This document shows positions 25,738 through 33,870 of a stretch of 64,000 bases of DNA, piece after piece. The DNA is from SFHK01 sp045538305 (GTDB taxonomy: Bacteria > Bacillota > Clostridia > Christensenellales > Aristaeellaceae), in assembly GCA_045538305.1 (NCBI GenBank), contig JAZSRC010000033.1:20612-84611 (forward strand), in the 5' to 3' direction. Position 1 is the first letter of the stretch; each line of letters begins with the position of its first letter. Position numbers and translations under genes: made by a program. A model generated the notes under the pieces. The model ran no database searches, had not been told where the DNA came from, and saw only the letters and a list, made by a program, of their open reading frames with translations.

Positions 25738-26313
25738 ATGAAAATCTCAACAAAGCAGATCGTAGAAAGCGCATTGATGATTTCAATTGCCACTGTGCTG
25801 AGTTTGATTCAGATTACGGGGCCGTGGCCGCTTGGCGGCGGAATAACGATATGCAGTATGCTTCCGCTGGTGATAGTATCCCATCGGTTTGGCGTACGCG
25901 CCGGCGTAACCGCATCCTGTGTGCACGGGATGATTCAGATGCTGATCGGCTTTTCAAACGTTCAGTACGCGACAAACTTTCTGATGGCAGTTGGAATTGT
26001 GCTTCTTGATTATATCGTTGCTTATGGCGTTATTGGTCTGTCCGCCTGCTTTAACGGTTTGTTTAAGCAGCGTCTGGCATCCATTGTAGTGGGCGTTATT
26101 TTCTCGTTCTCCCTGCGCTTTTTATGCCACTTTATTTCCGGTTGGTGGATATGGGAAGCGCTTTGGCCAAACGAGCTCAGCTGGGCGTCGCCTGTATGGT
26201 CGCTGGCCTATAATGCAAGCTATATGCTGCCCGAAATTCTGATCACCTGCGTGGTGTGTATCGTCTCTTATAAACCGCTTGAGAGTTATTGGGCCGGGAA
26301 AAGAATATCATAG
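25738..26313 (+). CDS. thiT: Energy-coupled thiamine transporter S component ThiT
   Basis: The 191-residue product has about six membrane segments and ThiT features: an ESALMISIATVLSLI first helix, WPLGGGITICSMLPLV, GVRAGV, and FISGWWIWEALWP with aromatic residues typical of the thiamine pocket. It works with the shared ECF module, which is not in this window. GGAGG at 25726-25730 sets the ATG at 25738; a TTG at 25714 in frame lies in the terminator. The TPP riboswitch upstream supports the function. Confidence 0.95.
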   Translation: MKISTKQIVESALMISIATVLSLIQITGPWPLGGGITICSMLPLVIVSHRFGVRAGVTASCVHGMIQMLIGFSNVQYATNFLMAVGIVLLDYIVAYGVIGLSACFNGLFKQRLASIVVGVIFSFSLRFLCHFISGWWIWEALWPNELSWASPVWSLAYNASYMLPEILITCVVCIVSYKPLESYWAGKRIS

Positions 26314-26332
26314 CGATTCTATCAAATTTTTG

Positions 26333-26369
26333 GGCGGACGCATTTTATACTGGAATGCGTCCGCCTTTT
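26333..26369 (+). terminator. Rho-independent terminator after thiT
   Basis: GGCGGACGCATT (26333-26344) and AATGCGTCCGCC (26354-26365) form a perfect 12-bp stem followed by four Ts. Confidence 0.85.
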
Positions 26370-26412
26370 ATAGTATAATGAAAATAACCTACAAACGATG
26401 GAGGCAACTGTT

Positions 26413-26991
26413 TTGCAAAGTCATTTTTATGCGTATATGGCGAGAATGAAACTGATTAAAAGATGGGGGCTTCGAAGAAATACCATTGAAGAGAACGATC
26501 AGGAACATTCTTTGCTGGTATCAATGATAGCGCATGCGCTTACGGTTATTCATAACACACGCTACGGCGGAAACGTTGATCCCGGAATGGTCACGCTGCT
26601 TGCGGTATATCATGAGGCGCCGGAGGTAATAACGGGCGATCTTGCGACGCCGATCAAGTATTTCAATCCGGAGATCAAAAACGCATACAAAGAGCTTGAG
26701 CGCCTTGCGGCCGAAAAGTTGTTCAGCTATCTTCCTGAGGATATCCGTGAGGAATACCGTCCCCTTTTGTTTCCTGATCAGGACTCTTACGAATGGAAGC
26801 TTGTTAAGGCGGCCGACAGAATCAGCGCCTATCTGAAGTGCGTTGAAGAGCTGAGTTTTGGCAACGATGAGTTTACAAACGCACAGGAGAATATACGAAT
26901 CAACATTCGCGAAATGAATATGCCGGAGGCCGAGGACTTTATGCGGGAATTCGCGCCAAGCTTCAAGCTGGCGCTGGATGCGCTGAACTGA
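26413..26991 (+). CDS. yfbR: 5'-deoxynucleotidase YfbR-like HD-domain hydrolase
   Basis: The 192-residue product aligns by eye along its length with YfbR: QSHFYAYMARMKLIKRW, the HD-type ligands in ENDQEHSLLV and VYHEAPEVITGDLATPIKYF, and YLKCVEELSFGN. It dephosphorylates deoxyribonucleoside 5'-monophosphates. An ATG at 26398 is in frame, but it forms part of the GGAGG (26400-26404) that serves the TTG at 26413, where family similarity begins. The metal Asp of the usual YHDASE is Glu (YHEAPE), a conservative change. araD follows after 16 bases. Confidence 0.9.
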   Translation: MQSHFYAYMARMKLIKRWGLRRNTIEENDQEHSLLVSMIAHALTVIHNTRYGGNVDPGMVTLLAVYHEAPEVITGDLATPIKYFNPEIKNAYKELERLAAEKLFSYLPEDIREEYRPLLFPDQDSYEWKLVKAADRISAYLKCVEELSFGNDEFTNAQENIRINIREMNMPEAEDFMREFAPSFKLALDALN

Positions 26992-27007
26992 AACGGAGGA
27001 GAAATAA

Positions 27008-27703
27008 ATGTTTGAAGCGCTTAAGGAAAAGGTATATCAGGCCAATATGGAACTTTATCGCAGGAATATGGTTCTGTACACATGGGGGAATGTTTCCCAA
27101 TGCGACCGTGAAAAAGGCGTGTTTGCAATCAAACCCAGCGGAGTCAGATATGAGGAGCTGCAGCCGGAGGATATTGTGGTTTTATCCCTTGAAACCGGGA
27201 ATAAGGTAGAAGGCGATTTGAATCCTTCCAGCGATACGCCAACCCATCTGGGCTTATACAGAACGTTTCCGGAAATCGGCGGAATTACTCATACGCATTC
27301 CACTTGCGCAACGGCATGGGCGCAGGCGGTGAAGAGTATTCCGTGCTTTGGAACCACGCATGCGGATTATTTTCGGGGAGATATTCCGGTAACCAGATAC
27401 ATTTCCCGTGAAGAAGTTGAAAGGGCGTACGAAGCGGAAACCGCAAATGTGATCGCAGAGGCTTTTTGTGGGAAAAATGTAATGCATACTCCGGCGGTGC
27501 TTATAGCCGGTCACGGCCCGTTTGCTTGGGGAAAGGACGCGGCTGGTTCTGTGTATAATGCAGTCGTGCTGGAAGAAGTTGCAAAAATGGCAATGTACAC
27601 TTTGTCAATTTCGCCAAATGCCTGTGAATTGCCAATCGCAATACAGGATAAACATTTCCTTCGCAAACATGGCCCAAACGCTTATTACGGGCAAGGAAAA
27701 TAA
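27008..27703 (+). CDS. araD: L-ribulose-5-phosphate 4-epimerase
   Basis: The 231-residue product is a class II aldolase-like epimerase: TWGNVS, KPSGVRYEEL, SSDTPTHLGLYR, the metal-binding HTHS (residues 96-99 approx.), DYFRGDIPVTR and GHGPFAWG with the third metal His. It links L-arabinose or L-ascorbate-type routes to the pentose phosphate pathway through D-xylulose 5-phosphate. No araA or araB gene is adjacent. GGAGGAGA precedes the ATG. It forms a two-gene unit with yfbR. Confidence 0.92.
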   Translation: MFEALKEKVYQANMELYRRNMVLYTWGNVSQCDREKGVFAIKPSGVRYEELQPEDIVVLSLETGNKVEGDLNPSSDTPTHLGLYRTFPEIGGITHTHSTCATAWAQAVKSIPCFGTTHADYFRGDIPVTRYISREEVERAYEAETANVIAEAFCGKNVMHTPAVLIAGHGPFAWGKDAAGSVYNAVVLEEVAKMAMYTLSISPNACELPIAIQDKHFLRKHGPNAYYGQGK

Positions 27704-27831
27704 CATACAATTAACGATTGGGGCAAAAATGAAGAGTTTTGAGGAAACAAAACGGTTTCATCTATATTATAACGACAAAAAAGATAAATCCATCTTTGTT
27801 GCTTTCGCCAGTGGTATTTTGTTATCGAATC

Positions 27832-27876
27832 TGTTATAATTCTTGCATGAAGCAGAACTGCTGACGGCAGCTCTGC
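27832..27876 (+). promoter_or_regulatory. Extended -10 promoter and 5' hairpin of the sugar-ABC ATPase gene
   Basis: TGTTATAAT at 27832-27840 is an extended -10 box without a clear -35. About 12 bases on, GCAGAACTGC (27852-27861) pairs with GCAGCTCTGC (27867-27876) with one mismatch, so the transcript would begin with a stem-loop, a form that often protects mRNAs of abundant proteins. Confidence 0.5.
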
Positions 27877-27912
27877 AGCATTTGCGTCAATTATTAAAGG
27901 AGGGTACTATTA

Positions 27913-29034
27913 ATGGCAAGCGTAACTCTGAAACATATTTACAAGGTGTATACCGGCGGCGTAACGGCTGTAAGCGATTTCTGCCTCGACATCGAAGATA
28001 AGGAATTTATCGTTCTGGTCGGCCCCTCTGGCTGCGGAAAGTCCACCACTCTTCGAATGGTAGCAGGTCTTGAAGAGATCTCCGACGGCGAGCTTTACAT
28101 CGGCGACAAGCTCGTAAACGACGTAGCTCCCAAGGATCGCGATATCGCCATGGTTTTCCAGAACTACGCCCTGTATCCTCACATGACTGTATATGACAAC
28201 ATGGCCTTTGGTCTTAAGCTCCGCAAGACCCCCAAAGCCCAGATCGACAAGCGCGTTAAGGAAGCCGCCCGTATCCTCGATATCGAGCACCTTCTCCAGC
28301 GCAAGCCCAAGGCTCTTTCCGGCGGTCAGCGTCAGCGCGTTGCTCTCGGCCGTGCAATTGTTCGTGAGCCCAAGGTCTTCCTTATGGATGAACCGCTTTC
28401 CAACCTCGATGCTAAGCTCCGCGTTCAGATGAGAACTGAGATCACCAAGTTGCATCAGAGACTGCAGACCACCTTCATCTACGTAACCCACGACCAGACC
28501 GAGGCTATGACCATGGGTTCCCGCATCGTAGTTATGAAGGATGGCTTCATCCAGCAGGTAGATACCCCCCAGAATCTGTATGACTATCCCACCAACCTGT
28601 TTGTTGCAGGCTTCATCGGCTCCCCGCAGATGAACTTCTTCACTGTAACCCTGAAGAAGGAAGGCAGCGACGTATTCGCCGTATTCGGAGAGAACAAGAT
28701 TAAGGTTCCCGCAGAGAAGCTTCAGAAGTTCATCTCTGACGAGTGCATTGGCAAGGAAGTATACATGGGTATCCGTCCCGAGAACATTTCCGACGATGCA
28801 GAGTTCCTCCAGAAGAATCCCGCCACTTCTATCAACGTACATGTTGAAGTAGTTGAGCTGATGGGCTCCGAAACCTATCTGTACCTCTCCACCTCCGGCA
28901 AAGATGGCAACATCGTAGCCCGCGTTGACCCCCGCAGCAAGGCTCGCGCCGGCGATGATATCACCGTTGGCTTCGACGCAACCCTCCTGCACTTCTTCGA
29001 TAAGGATACCGAAGTTACGCTGCTTAACCGCTAA
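27913..29034 (+). CDS. ugpC: Sugar ABC transporter ATP-binding protein, MsmK/UgpC type
   Basis: The 373-residue product has a full ATPase domain: GPSGCGKST (Walker A, residues 38-46), Q-loop VFQNYALYPH, signature LSGGQRQR, Walker B VFLMDEPLSNLD and H-loop YVTHDQTEA, then a C-terminal OB/TOBE domain with GIRPENI. MsmK-type ATPases power several CUT1 sugar importers at once, which fits its isolation from permease genes here. Codon choice is strikingly different from the neighbours (many CTC, ACC, GCC, CCC), a sign of very high expression. AAAGGAGGG precedes the ATG and a strong terminator follows. Confidence 0.95.
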   Translation: MASVTLKHIYKVYTGGVTAVSDFCLDIEDKEFIVLVGPSGCGKSTTLRMVAGLEEISDGELYIGDKLVNDVAPKDRDIAMVFQNYALYPHMTVYDNMAFGLKLRKTPKAQIDKRVKEAARILDIEHLLQRKPKALSGGQRQRVALGRAIVREPKVFLMDEPLSNLDAKLRVQMRTEITKLHQRLQTTFIYVTHDQTEAMTMGSRIVVMKDGFIQQVDTPQNLYDYPTNLFVAGFIGSPQMNFFTVTLKKEGSDVFAVFGENKIKVPAEKLQKFISDECIGKEVYMGIRPENISDDAEFLQKNPATSINVHVEVVELMGSETYLYLSTSGKDGNIVARVDPRSKARAGDDITVGFDATLLHFFDKDTEVTLLNR

Positions 29035-29073
29035 TCGCATCGCGGATTTTACCGCTGTGTAATTAATTTGTTA

Positions 29074-29133
29074 AAAACCGCCGCAGATTTGGTTCGGCAT
29101 ATTGCCAACCGTCTTTGCGGCGGTTATAATTTG
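29074..29133 (+). terminator. Rho-independent terminator after the sugar-ABC ATPase
   Basis: AACCGCCGCA (29076-29085) pairs with TGCGGCGGTT (29116-29125), with a second inner stem (GGTT/AACC and GGCA/TGCC). An AT-rich tail follows. Confidence 0.8.
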
Positions 29134-29244
29134 TTTGTGTTAATTCGAAATAGTGAAGTATGCATAAATGATGTGTTTGCCTCGATTTTTGAACAACTTT
29201 AACAAACAAATCTGCGCATTGCGCTTATACAGGGGGATAGAAAA

Positions 29245-30318
29245 ATGTATTTAGATCATCGTATCATCGCGAAAATTTCACAAGTGCTTTCTCAGATGAC
29301 CATGCAGGTTATGCTGCTGGATTCGAATGGTCAGGTGATTTACCCTGAAGATAATCAAAAGGAGCTCACGCTTCCGGAAGTGCTTCTGAAAAATCCTACC
29401 AAGCCGCTTGTGTACGGAGGCTTCACGCTGATTGGTACGGATGATGAATCGCCTCTGTTTGTTTGCCTGTATGGCGACTCGAATGAAGTGCAAAGCTGCG
29501 CCATTCTTTGTGCCGAACTGATTAATACACTGACGCAGGTAGACATGGGGCAGGGTTCTTTGGAGCAGAGCCTTCGCGTCATACTAACCGGCGAAGCGGA
29601 GAGCGCAGAGCTTGAAGCCATTGCGGCAGAGCATTCCATTCCGATGGAGAAGGAAAGGTGCGTTATGTACTTCCATTTCTCCGACTTGGATGCAGAGACC
29701 GCAATGAATATACTGAAGACCGCAATCGATGAAAACAGCGATGATATGGTGGCTGAGGTTGGTCGTCACGCAGTCGCTTTAATCAAGACAATGGACGACC
29801 GATTCGAGTTTTCGGAAATGGAGCAGCTTGGCATTGCGCTTGAGAATACGTTTATCAGCGAAACCAGCCATGGCGCGCTGATCGGAATCAGCGATGTACG
29901 AAGCAAGCTGAGCCAGCTGAACGAGGCATATGAAGAGGCGAAGATCGCAATTAATGTAGGCCGGATTTATCATCCGAAACAGCAGGTGTTTGTATACAGA
30001 AAAATCCTGCTGGAACGTTTCCTTGCGCAGATTCCCGAGGACACCTCTGAGGATTTCCACCAGATGATGTTCAACAGAAAGACGGCAAGGCTGTTTAACG
30101 ATGAGATGATTCATACCATTGAAAAATTCTTTGAGAACAGTCTGAACCTTTCTGAAACGGCAAGACAGCTGTATATTCACAGAAATACGCTGGTATATCG
30201 ACTCGATAAAGTACAGAGAATCACTGGTCTCGACCTTCGCGCGTTTGACGACGCTGTAACATTCAAACTCATGATGCTGCTTGGAAAAAACGCCATCGAC
30301 AAGAAAACGAGAATTTGA
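29245..30318 (+). CDS. PucR/CdaR-type sugar-diacid-like transcriptional regulator
   Basis: The 357-residue product ends with the PucR-family HTH: FFENSLNLSETARQLYIHRNTLVYRLDKVQ (in outline: SETARQLYIHRNTL then RLDKV), followed by LDLRAFDDAVTFKLM. The middle has the GGDEF-like PucR core (IGISDVRSKLSQLNEAYEEA region), and the N-terminus a possible sensory part of 100 residues. It lies behind the sugar-ABC ATPase gene and could control sugar genes. GGGGG precedes the ATG. The gene is not the c-di-AMP regulator CdaR found later in this window. Confidence 0.85.
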   Translation: MYLDHRIIAKISQVLSQMTMQVMLLDSNGQVIYPEDNQKELTLPEVLLKNPTKPLVYGGFTLIGTDDESPLFVCLYGDSNEVQSCAILCAELINTLTQVDMGQGSLEQSLRVILTGEAESAELEAIAAEHSIPMEKERCVMYFHFSDLDAETAMNILKTAIDENSDDMVAEVGRHAVALIKTMDDRFEFSEMEQLGIALENTFISETSHGALIGISDVRSKLSQLNEAYEEAKIAINVGRIYHPKQQVFVYRKILLERFLAQIPEDTSEDFHQMMFNRKTARLFNDEMIHTIEKFFENSLNLSETARQLYIHRNTLVYRLDKVQRITGLDLRAFDDAVTFKLMMLLGKNAIDKKTRI

Positions 30319-30352
30319 TCGATATGCATCCATGAGTGAAAGGTAAATTGAC

Positions 30353-31588
30353 ATGTTTGAAGTATCCAAAAAGACGCTGGTCATCATCGGCCTGATCCTT
30401 TGCGCTTTCATACTTGTTTATGTAACGGGCTATATTACTATGGCGGTGATTGCTCCGTCCATGGCGATAAGCGGCGTATCGGACAGCGGATCTGACAGCG
30501 AGTTTGCAAAACGGTATAAGCGGCTTGACGAAGTATACGAGCTTCTGATGAAAGAGTACTATGAGGAGCCGGACGGAGAGAAGTTGATAAAAGGCGCGAT
30601 AGACGGAATGCTGTCCTCGCTGGAAGATCCCTATACCTTCTATTATACGCAGGAAGAAATGGCGGCAATGCAGGAGGATCACGAGGGAAAATACTATGGC
30701 GTGGGAATGCTGATTTCTTCCGACAAGGAAGGACAAATGACGGTACTGCGCGTCTTTAAGGATAGTCCCGCAATGAAGGCCGGTATCCTTCCGGGTGATA
30801 TCATTATTGCAGCCGACGGCGTGGAGGTAAGCGCAAAGACCGCTGAAATCATGGATGAAGCGGTAAGCCGGATTAAGGGAGAAGAAAATACCGAGGTCAT
30901 ATTGACCGTAATCCGGAAAAATGAAAAGTTGGATATTCCCGTGCTTCGTGGAAAAGTAAACGTAAACCGCGTCGAATATCAGATTCTTGAGGGCAACATT
31001 GGCTATTTGGTTCTGTATGAATTCTTTGGCGATGCAGTAAAAGGCGTGCAGGAGGCGTTTGAAGCGTTCAAAAAAGCAGGTGTGGACGGCGTGATATTTG
31101 ATGTTCGTTCCAATACCGGCGGACAGCTTGATATCTGCCTGAATATCGCCGACATGATTCTGCCCGAAGGATTGATCGTATCCATCAAGGATCGCGCTGG
31201 AGAAGAGCAAAAATACTATTCCAAAGCATCCAGATATAGTTTTCCGATGGTGATTCTGGTAAATGAAATGAGCGCCAGCGCGTCGGAACTTCTAACGGCA
31301 GCAGCAAAAGATTATAATGTGGCGAAGATTGTAGGAAAAACTACCTACGGAAAGGGCGTTGTGCAAACGGTTCATCAATTCTATACCGATAACGCCGGTA
31401 TGCAATTGACAACGTCCAGCTACTATTCGCCAAAGGGAACCAGTATTCACAAAACGGGTGTTCAGCCTGATGTGGAAGTAGATATGTGGGAAAGCTATGA
31501 CGCCTCGATCTATGCGCCGGATATGAACAACGATAATCAGTTGAAAACCGCCTACGACGTGCTGATGGAAATGATCAAAAGCAAATAG
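30353..31588 (+). CDS. ctpA: S41-family C-terminal processing peptidase
   Basis: The 411-residue product has one N-terminal membrane anchor (residues 8-33), a PDZ domain (GVGMLISSDKEG to SPAMKAGILPGDIIIAADG, in outline) and an S41 core with GVIFDVRSNTGG, the nucleophile Ser in NEMSASASE and the catalytic Lys in GKTTYGKG. The enzyme acts outside the membrane, trimming proteins at their C-termini; in spore formers such proteases also serve signalling. It follows the PucR-type gene by 34 bases. Confidence 0.93.
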   Translation: MFEVSKKTLVIIGLILCAFILVYVTGYITMAVIAPSMAISGVSDSGSDSEFAKRYKRLDEVYELLMKEYYEEPDGEKLIKGAIDGMLSSLEDPYTFYYTQEEMAAMQEDHEGKYYGVGMLISSDKEGQMTVLRVFKDSPAMKAGILPGDIIIAADGVEVSAKTAEIMDEAVSRIKGEENTEVILTVIRKNEKLDIPVLRGKVNVNRVEYQILEGNIGYLVLYEFFGDAVKGVQEAFEAFKKAGVDGVIFDVRSNTGGQLDICLNIADMILPEGLIVSIKDRAGEEQKYYSKASRYSFPMVILVNEMSASASELLTAAAKDYNVAKIVGKTTYGKGVVQTVHQFYTDNAGMQLTTSSYYSPKGTSIHKTGVQPDVEVDMWESYDASIYAPDMNNDNQLKTAYDVLMEMIKSK

Positions 31589-31592
31589 GAAA

Positions 31593-31628
31593 CGCGGATG
31601 CTGCTTGATGAGGGCAGCATCCGTTTAT
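31593..31628. terminator. Bidirectional terminator between convergent genes
   Basis: CGGATGCTGC (31595-31604) and GCAGCATCCG (31614-31623) form a perfect 10-bp stem with a short T-run after it. It overlaps the last codon of the minus-strand gene. Confidence 0.7.
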
Positions 31629-32764
31629 GTACGCGACAGGCAATGAACGGATTTAAGTAAGGATTCGACGTCGCTTTCGCTTGTGGCATAGCTGACGCTG
31701 GCGCGAACTGCGCCGCGAGTCTGTGTTGAAAGAAATTCATGGGCCTTGGGTGCACAGTGCAAACCTCCGCGAACGCATATACCGAATTCCGAAAGCTTTT
31801 CTGCAATGTGTCCGGATGGATGGTCGGCAATATTAAACGCAATAACGCCGGTTCTTCTCAGTGCACTTTTTGGAGAATACACGGTTACAGACGGTATTTT
31901 CGAAAGACCGTCAAACAAATATTGGGACATTCGTCGTTCATTCAGGATAATCTGATCCAGACTTGTTTCAACGAACTTACATCCGGCACTAAGGCCTGCG
32001 ATTCCGGGAAGGTTCAGCGTGCCGGCTTCGTAGCGTTCGGGCAGTTCCTCCGGCTGCCGGATGCTTTCCGACGAACTGCCGGTTCCGCCTTCACGAAGCG
32101 TTTTCAGGCGAACGGACGGCGCTATATATAGCCCGCCTGTACCCTGCGGCCCCAGAAGCCCTTTATGGCCCGGAAATGCGTACATCTGACAGCCAATATC
32201 CTTTACCGATACTTTGTGCATACCAAGCGTCTGCGCACCGTCTACCAAAAAGGGAATTCCATGCGCTTTTGCAATTGCTCCGACTTCACAAACCGGCTGA
32301 ATGGCGCCGGTAACGTTTGAAGCATGAGTAAGGATTAAAAGACGGGTATTGGTCTTAATGGCTTTTTCATAGGAAAACGGAGAGACAATGCCGGTAGGCT
32401 CCGGATTTACGATTGTGAAAGTTATCCCGCGGGATTCTGCCAGCTCCGAAAGTACCCGCAGCACGGAATTATGCTCAAGTGCCGAACAAACTGCATGATC
32501 GCCTTGATTCAGGCTTCCTTTTATGGCAAGATTGAGTGAATCCGTACAGTTAAAGGTAAAGGCGATTTCAAACGGATCGGATGCGTCGATCAGATGGGCA
32601 ATTTCTTCACGTGCATTCAGCACGATTTCGGCTGCCCGGATTGCGCGCATGTGTCCGCTTCTTCCGGGATTTGCGTTGTCAAGAGTCAGAGCGCGATTTA
32701 CGGCGTTTATTACTTGAACCGGCTTCGGGTGGCTGGTGGCGGCATTGTCAAGATAGATTTCCAA
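31625..32764 (-). CDS. Cysteine desulfurase / selenocysteine lyase family aminotransferase (class V)
   Basis: The product of 379 residues begins IYLDNAATSHPKP, the hallmark of NifS/SufS enzymes. Other features are THASNVTG, LVDGAQTLG, the PLP Lys in FPGHKGLLGPQGTGGLY and the nucleophile Cys in RGGLHCAPKAHEFL near the C-terminus. It removes sulfur (or selenium) from cysteine (or selenocysteine). The start is TTG at 32764, with GAGGAGG 9 bases upstream; the in-frame ATG at 32803 has no RBS. It is divergent from a DUF3343 gene, whose product is thought to carry S or Se. Confidence 0.93.
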   Translation of the reverse strand: MEIYLDNAATSHPKPVQVINAVNRALTLDNANPGRSGHMRAIRAAEIVLNAREEIAHLIDASDPFEIAFTFNCTDSLNLAIKGSLNQGDHAVCSALEHNSVLRVLSELAESRGITFTIVNPEPTGIVSPFSYEKAIKTNTRLLILTHASNVTGAIQPVCEVGAIAKAHGIPFLVDGAQTLGMHKVSVKDIGCQMYAFPGHKGLLGPQGTGGLYIAPSVRLKTLREGGTGSSSESIRQPEELPERYEAGTLNLPGIAGLSAGCKFVETSLDQIILNERRMSQYLFDGLSKIPSVTVYSPKSALRRTGVIAFNIADHPSGHIAEKLSEFGICVRGGLHCAPKAHEFLSTQTRGAVRASVSYATSESDVESLLKSVHCLSRT

Positions 32765-32856
32765 CTGCTGTTTCCTCCTCAACTTCACCCTTTTCGGGTG
32801 CATGGCGTAGTATAGAATACTGACCTGACAGGGCCGGTATGATGGGAGGCGGTTAA

Positions 32857-33135
32857 ATGGATGAGCGCTATGGCGTCGCGGCCTTCCGCTCGAGACAGCA
32901 GGTACTGAAAATCAACGAAATGCTGAAACGGGAGGGGATTCCCTCTGCAGTCGTTTCTACGCCCAGAGAGATATCTGCCGGATGCGGACTGTCTGTGCGG
33001 TTTGATCTAAAGGACGCAGGAAGCGTTAAACGCGTGATTTCTTATGCGAAGCCTGTAAATATGATAGGTCTTTATATGGTAACAAACGAAAACGGAAAAA
33101 GATCGCGTCTGTCTTCTTTATCATTTGGTCATTAA
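32857..33135 (+). CDS. DUF3343 putative Se/S-carrier-like protein
   Basis: The 92-residue product has the DUF3343 pattern: AAFRSRQQVLKINEMLK, GIPSAVVSTPREISAGCGLSVRF, with one conserved Cys in AGCG. Members are small TusA-like companions of cysteine desulfurases or of selenium metabolism. This gene starts 92 bases from a divergent cysteine desulfurase, which supports sulfur or selenium transfer. GGGAGGCGG precedes the ATG. Confidence 0.85.
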   Translation: MDERYGVAAFRSRQQVLKINEMLKREGIPSAVVSTPREISAGCGLSVRFDLKDAGSVKRVISYAKPVNMIGLYMVTNENGKRSRLSSLSFGH

Positions 33136-33220
33136 TTTACAAAGCAAACGTATCGGAAGAACGGAATATTGTGTATAATGTATCCGGCGGAGAATAGATT
33201 TCTTCGCCGGAGGAACGTAT

Positions 33221-33847
33221 ATGACAAAAGATAAGGCATTAAAGATTTTTCGTGCGCTTGAAGAACTCTATCCCGAAGCTAAAGCGGAACTGAATTTTTC
33301 AAATCCGTTTGAAACGCTGATTGCGACAATCCTCGCCGCGCAATGCACGGACAAGCGCGTAAATATGGTAACGGAGAGGCTGTTTCGCGATTATCCGGAT
33401 GCAAAATCTATGATAACGCTTTCGCAGGAACAGCTTGAAGAAAAGATCCATGAATGCGGGCTGTATCGCATGAAGGCCAAGCATATATTGGAGGCCTGTC
33501 GGGCGCTGGTGGATGAATATGACGGCGTTGTTCCGGCTACACGCCAGCAGCTTATGAAGCTTCCCGGCGTAGGTCAAAAGACGGCCGGCGTCGTTCTGAT
33601 GGCAGCCTTTGGGGACGATCAGATTCCCGTGGATACGCATGTATTTCGACTGTCCAACAGGATTGGTCTGGCAAAAGCGGACAAGCCTGAAAAGGCGGAA
33701 GAGCAGCTTAGAGAGATTGTTCCCGAGGGTATGCGTGCGCATGCGCATCATTTACTTATCTGGCATGGCAGACGCTGCTGCGCAGCCAGAAAACCCGATT
33801 GCGATAGATGCCCTCTGAACGGCGGACTGTGCGAAAAGAACCTGTAA
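33221..33847 (+). CDS. nth: Endonuclease III
   Basis: The 208-residue bifunctional DNA glycosylase/AP lyase removes oxidised pyrimidines. Seen are the helix-hairpin-helix LPGVGQKTAGVVL with catalytic Lys, the catalytic Asp in VDTHVFRLSNR, and a C-terminal iron-sulfur loop CAARKPDCDRCPLNGGLC. The last spacing is six residues rather than the usual five. A TATAAT stands at 33174-33179. The obg gene follows after 23 bases. Confidence 0.95.
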   Translation: MTKDKALKIFRALEELYPEAKAELNFSNPFETLIATILAAQCTDKRVNMVTERLFRDYPDAKSMITLSQEQLEEKIHECGLYRMKAKHILEACRALVDEYDGVVPATRQQLMKLPGVGQKTAGVVLMAAFGDDQIPVDTHVFRLSNRIGLAKADKPEKAEEQLREIVPEGMRAHAHHLLIWHGRRCCAARKPDCDRCPLNGGLCEKNL

Positions 33848-33870
33848 TTTCAAAGGAGTGGAATAAGTAA

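Noticed and set aside
27910..29040. Minus-strand frame of 376 codons opposite the sugar-ABC ATPase gene
   Set aside because: The plus strand has a complete ABC ATPase with RBS and terminator; the opposite frame is a by-product of its codon bias.
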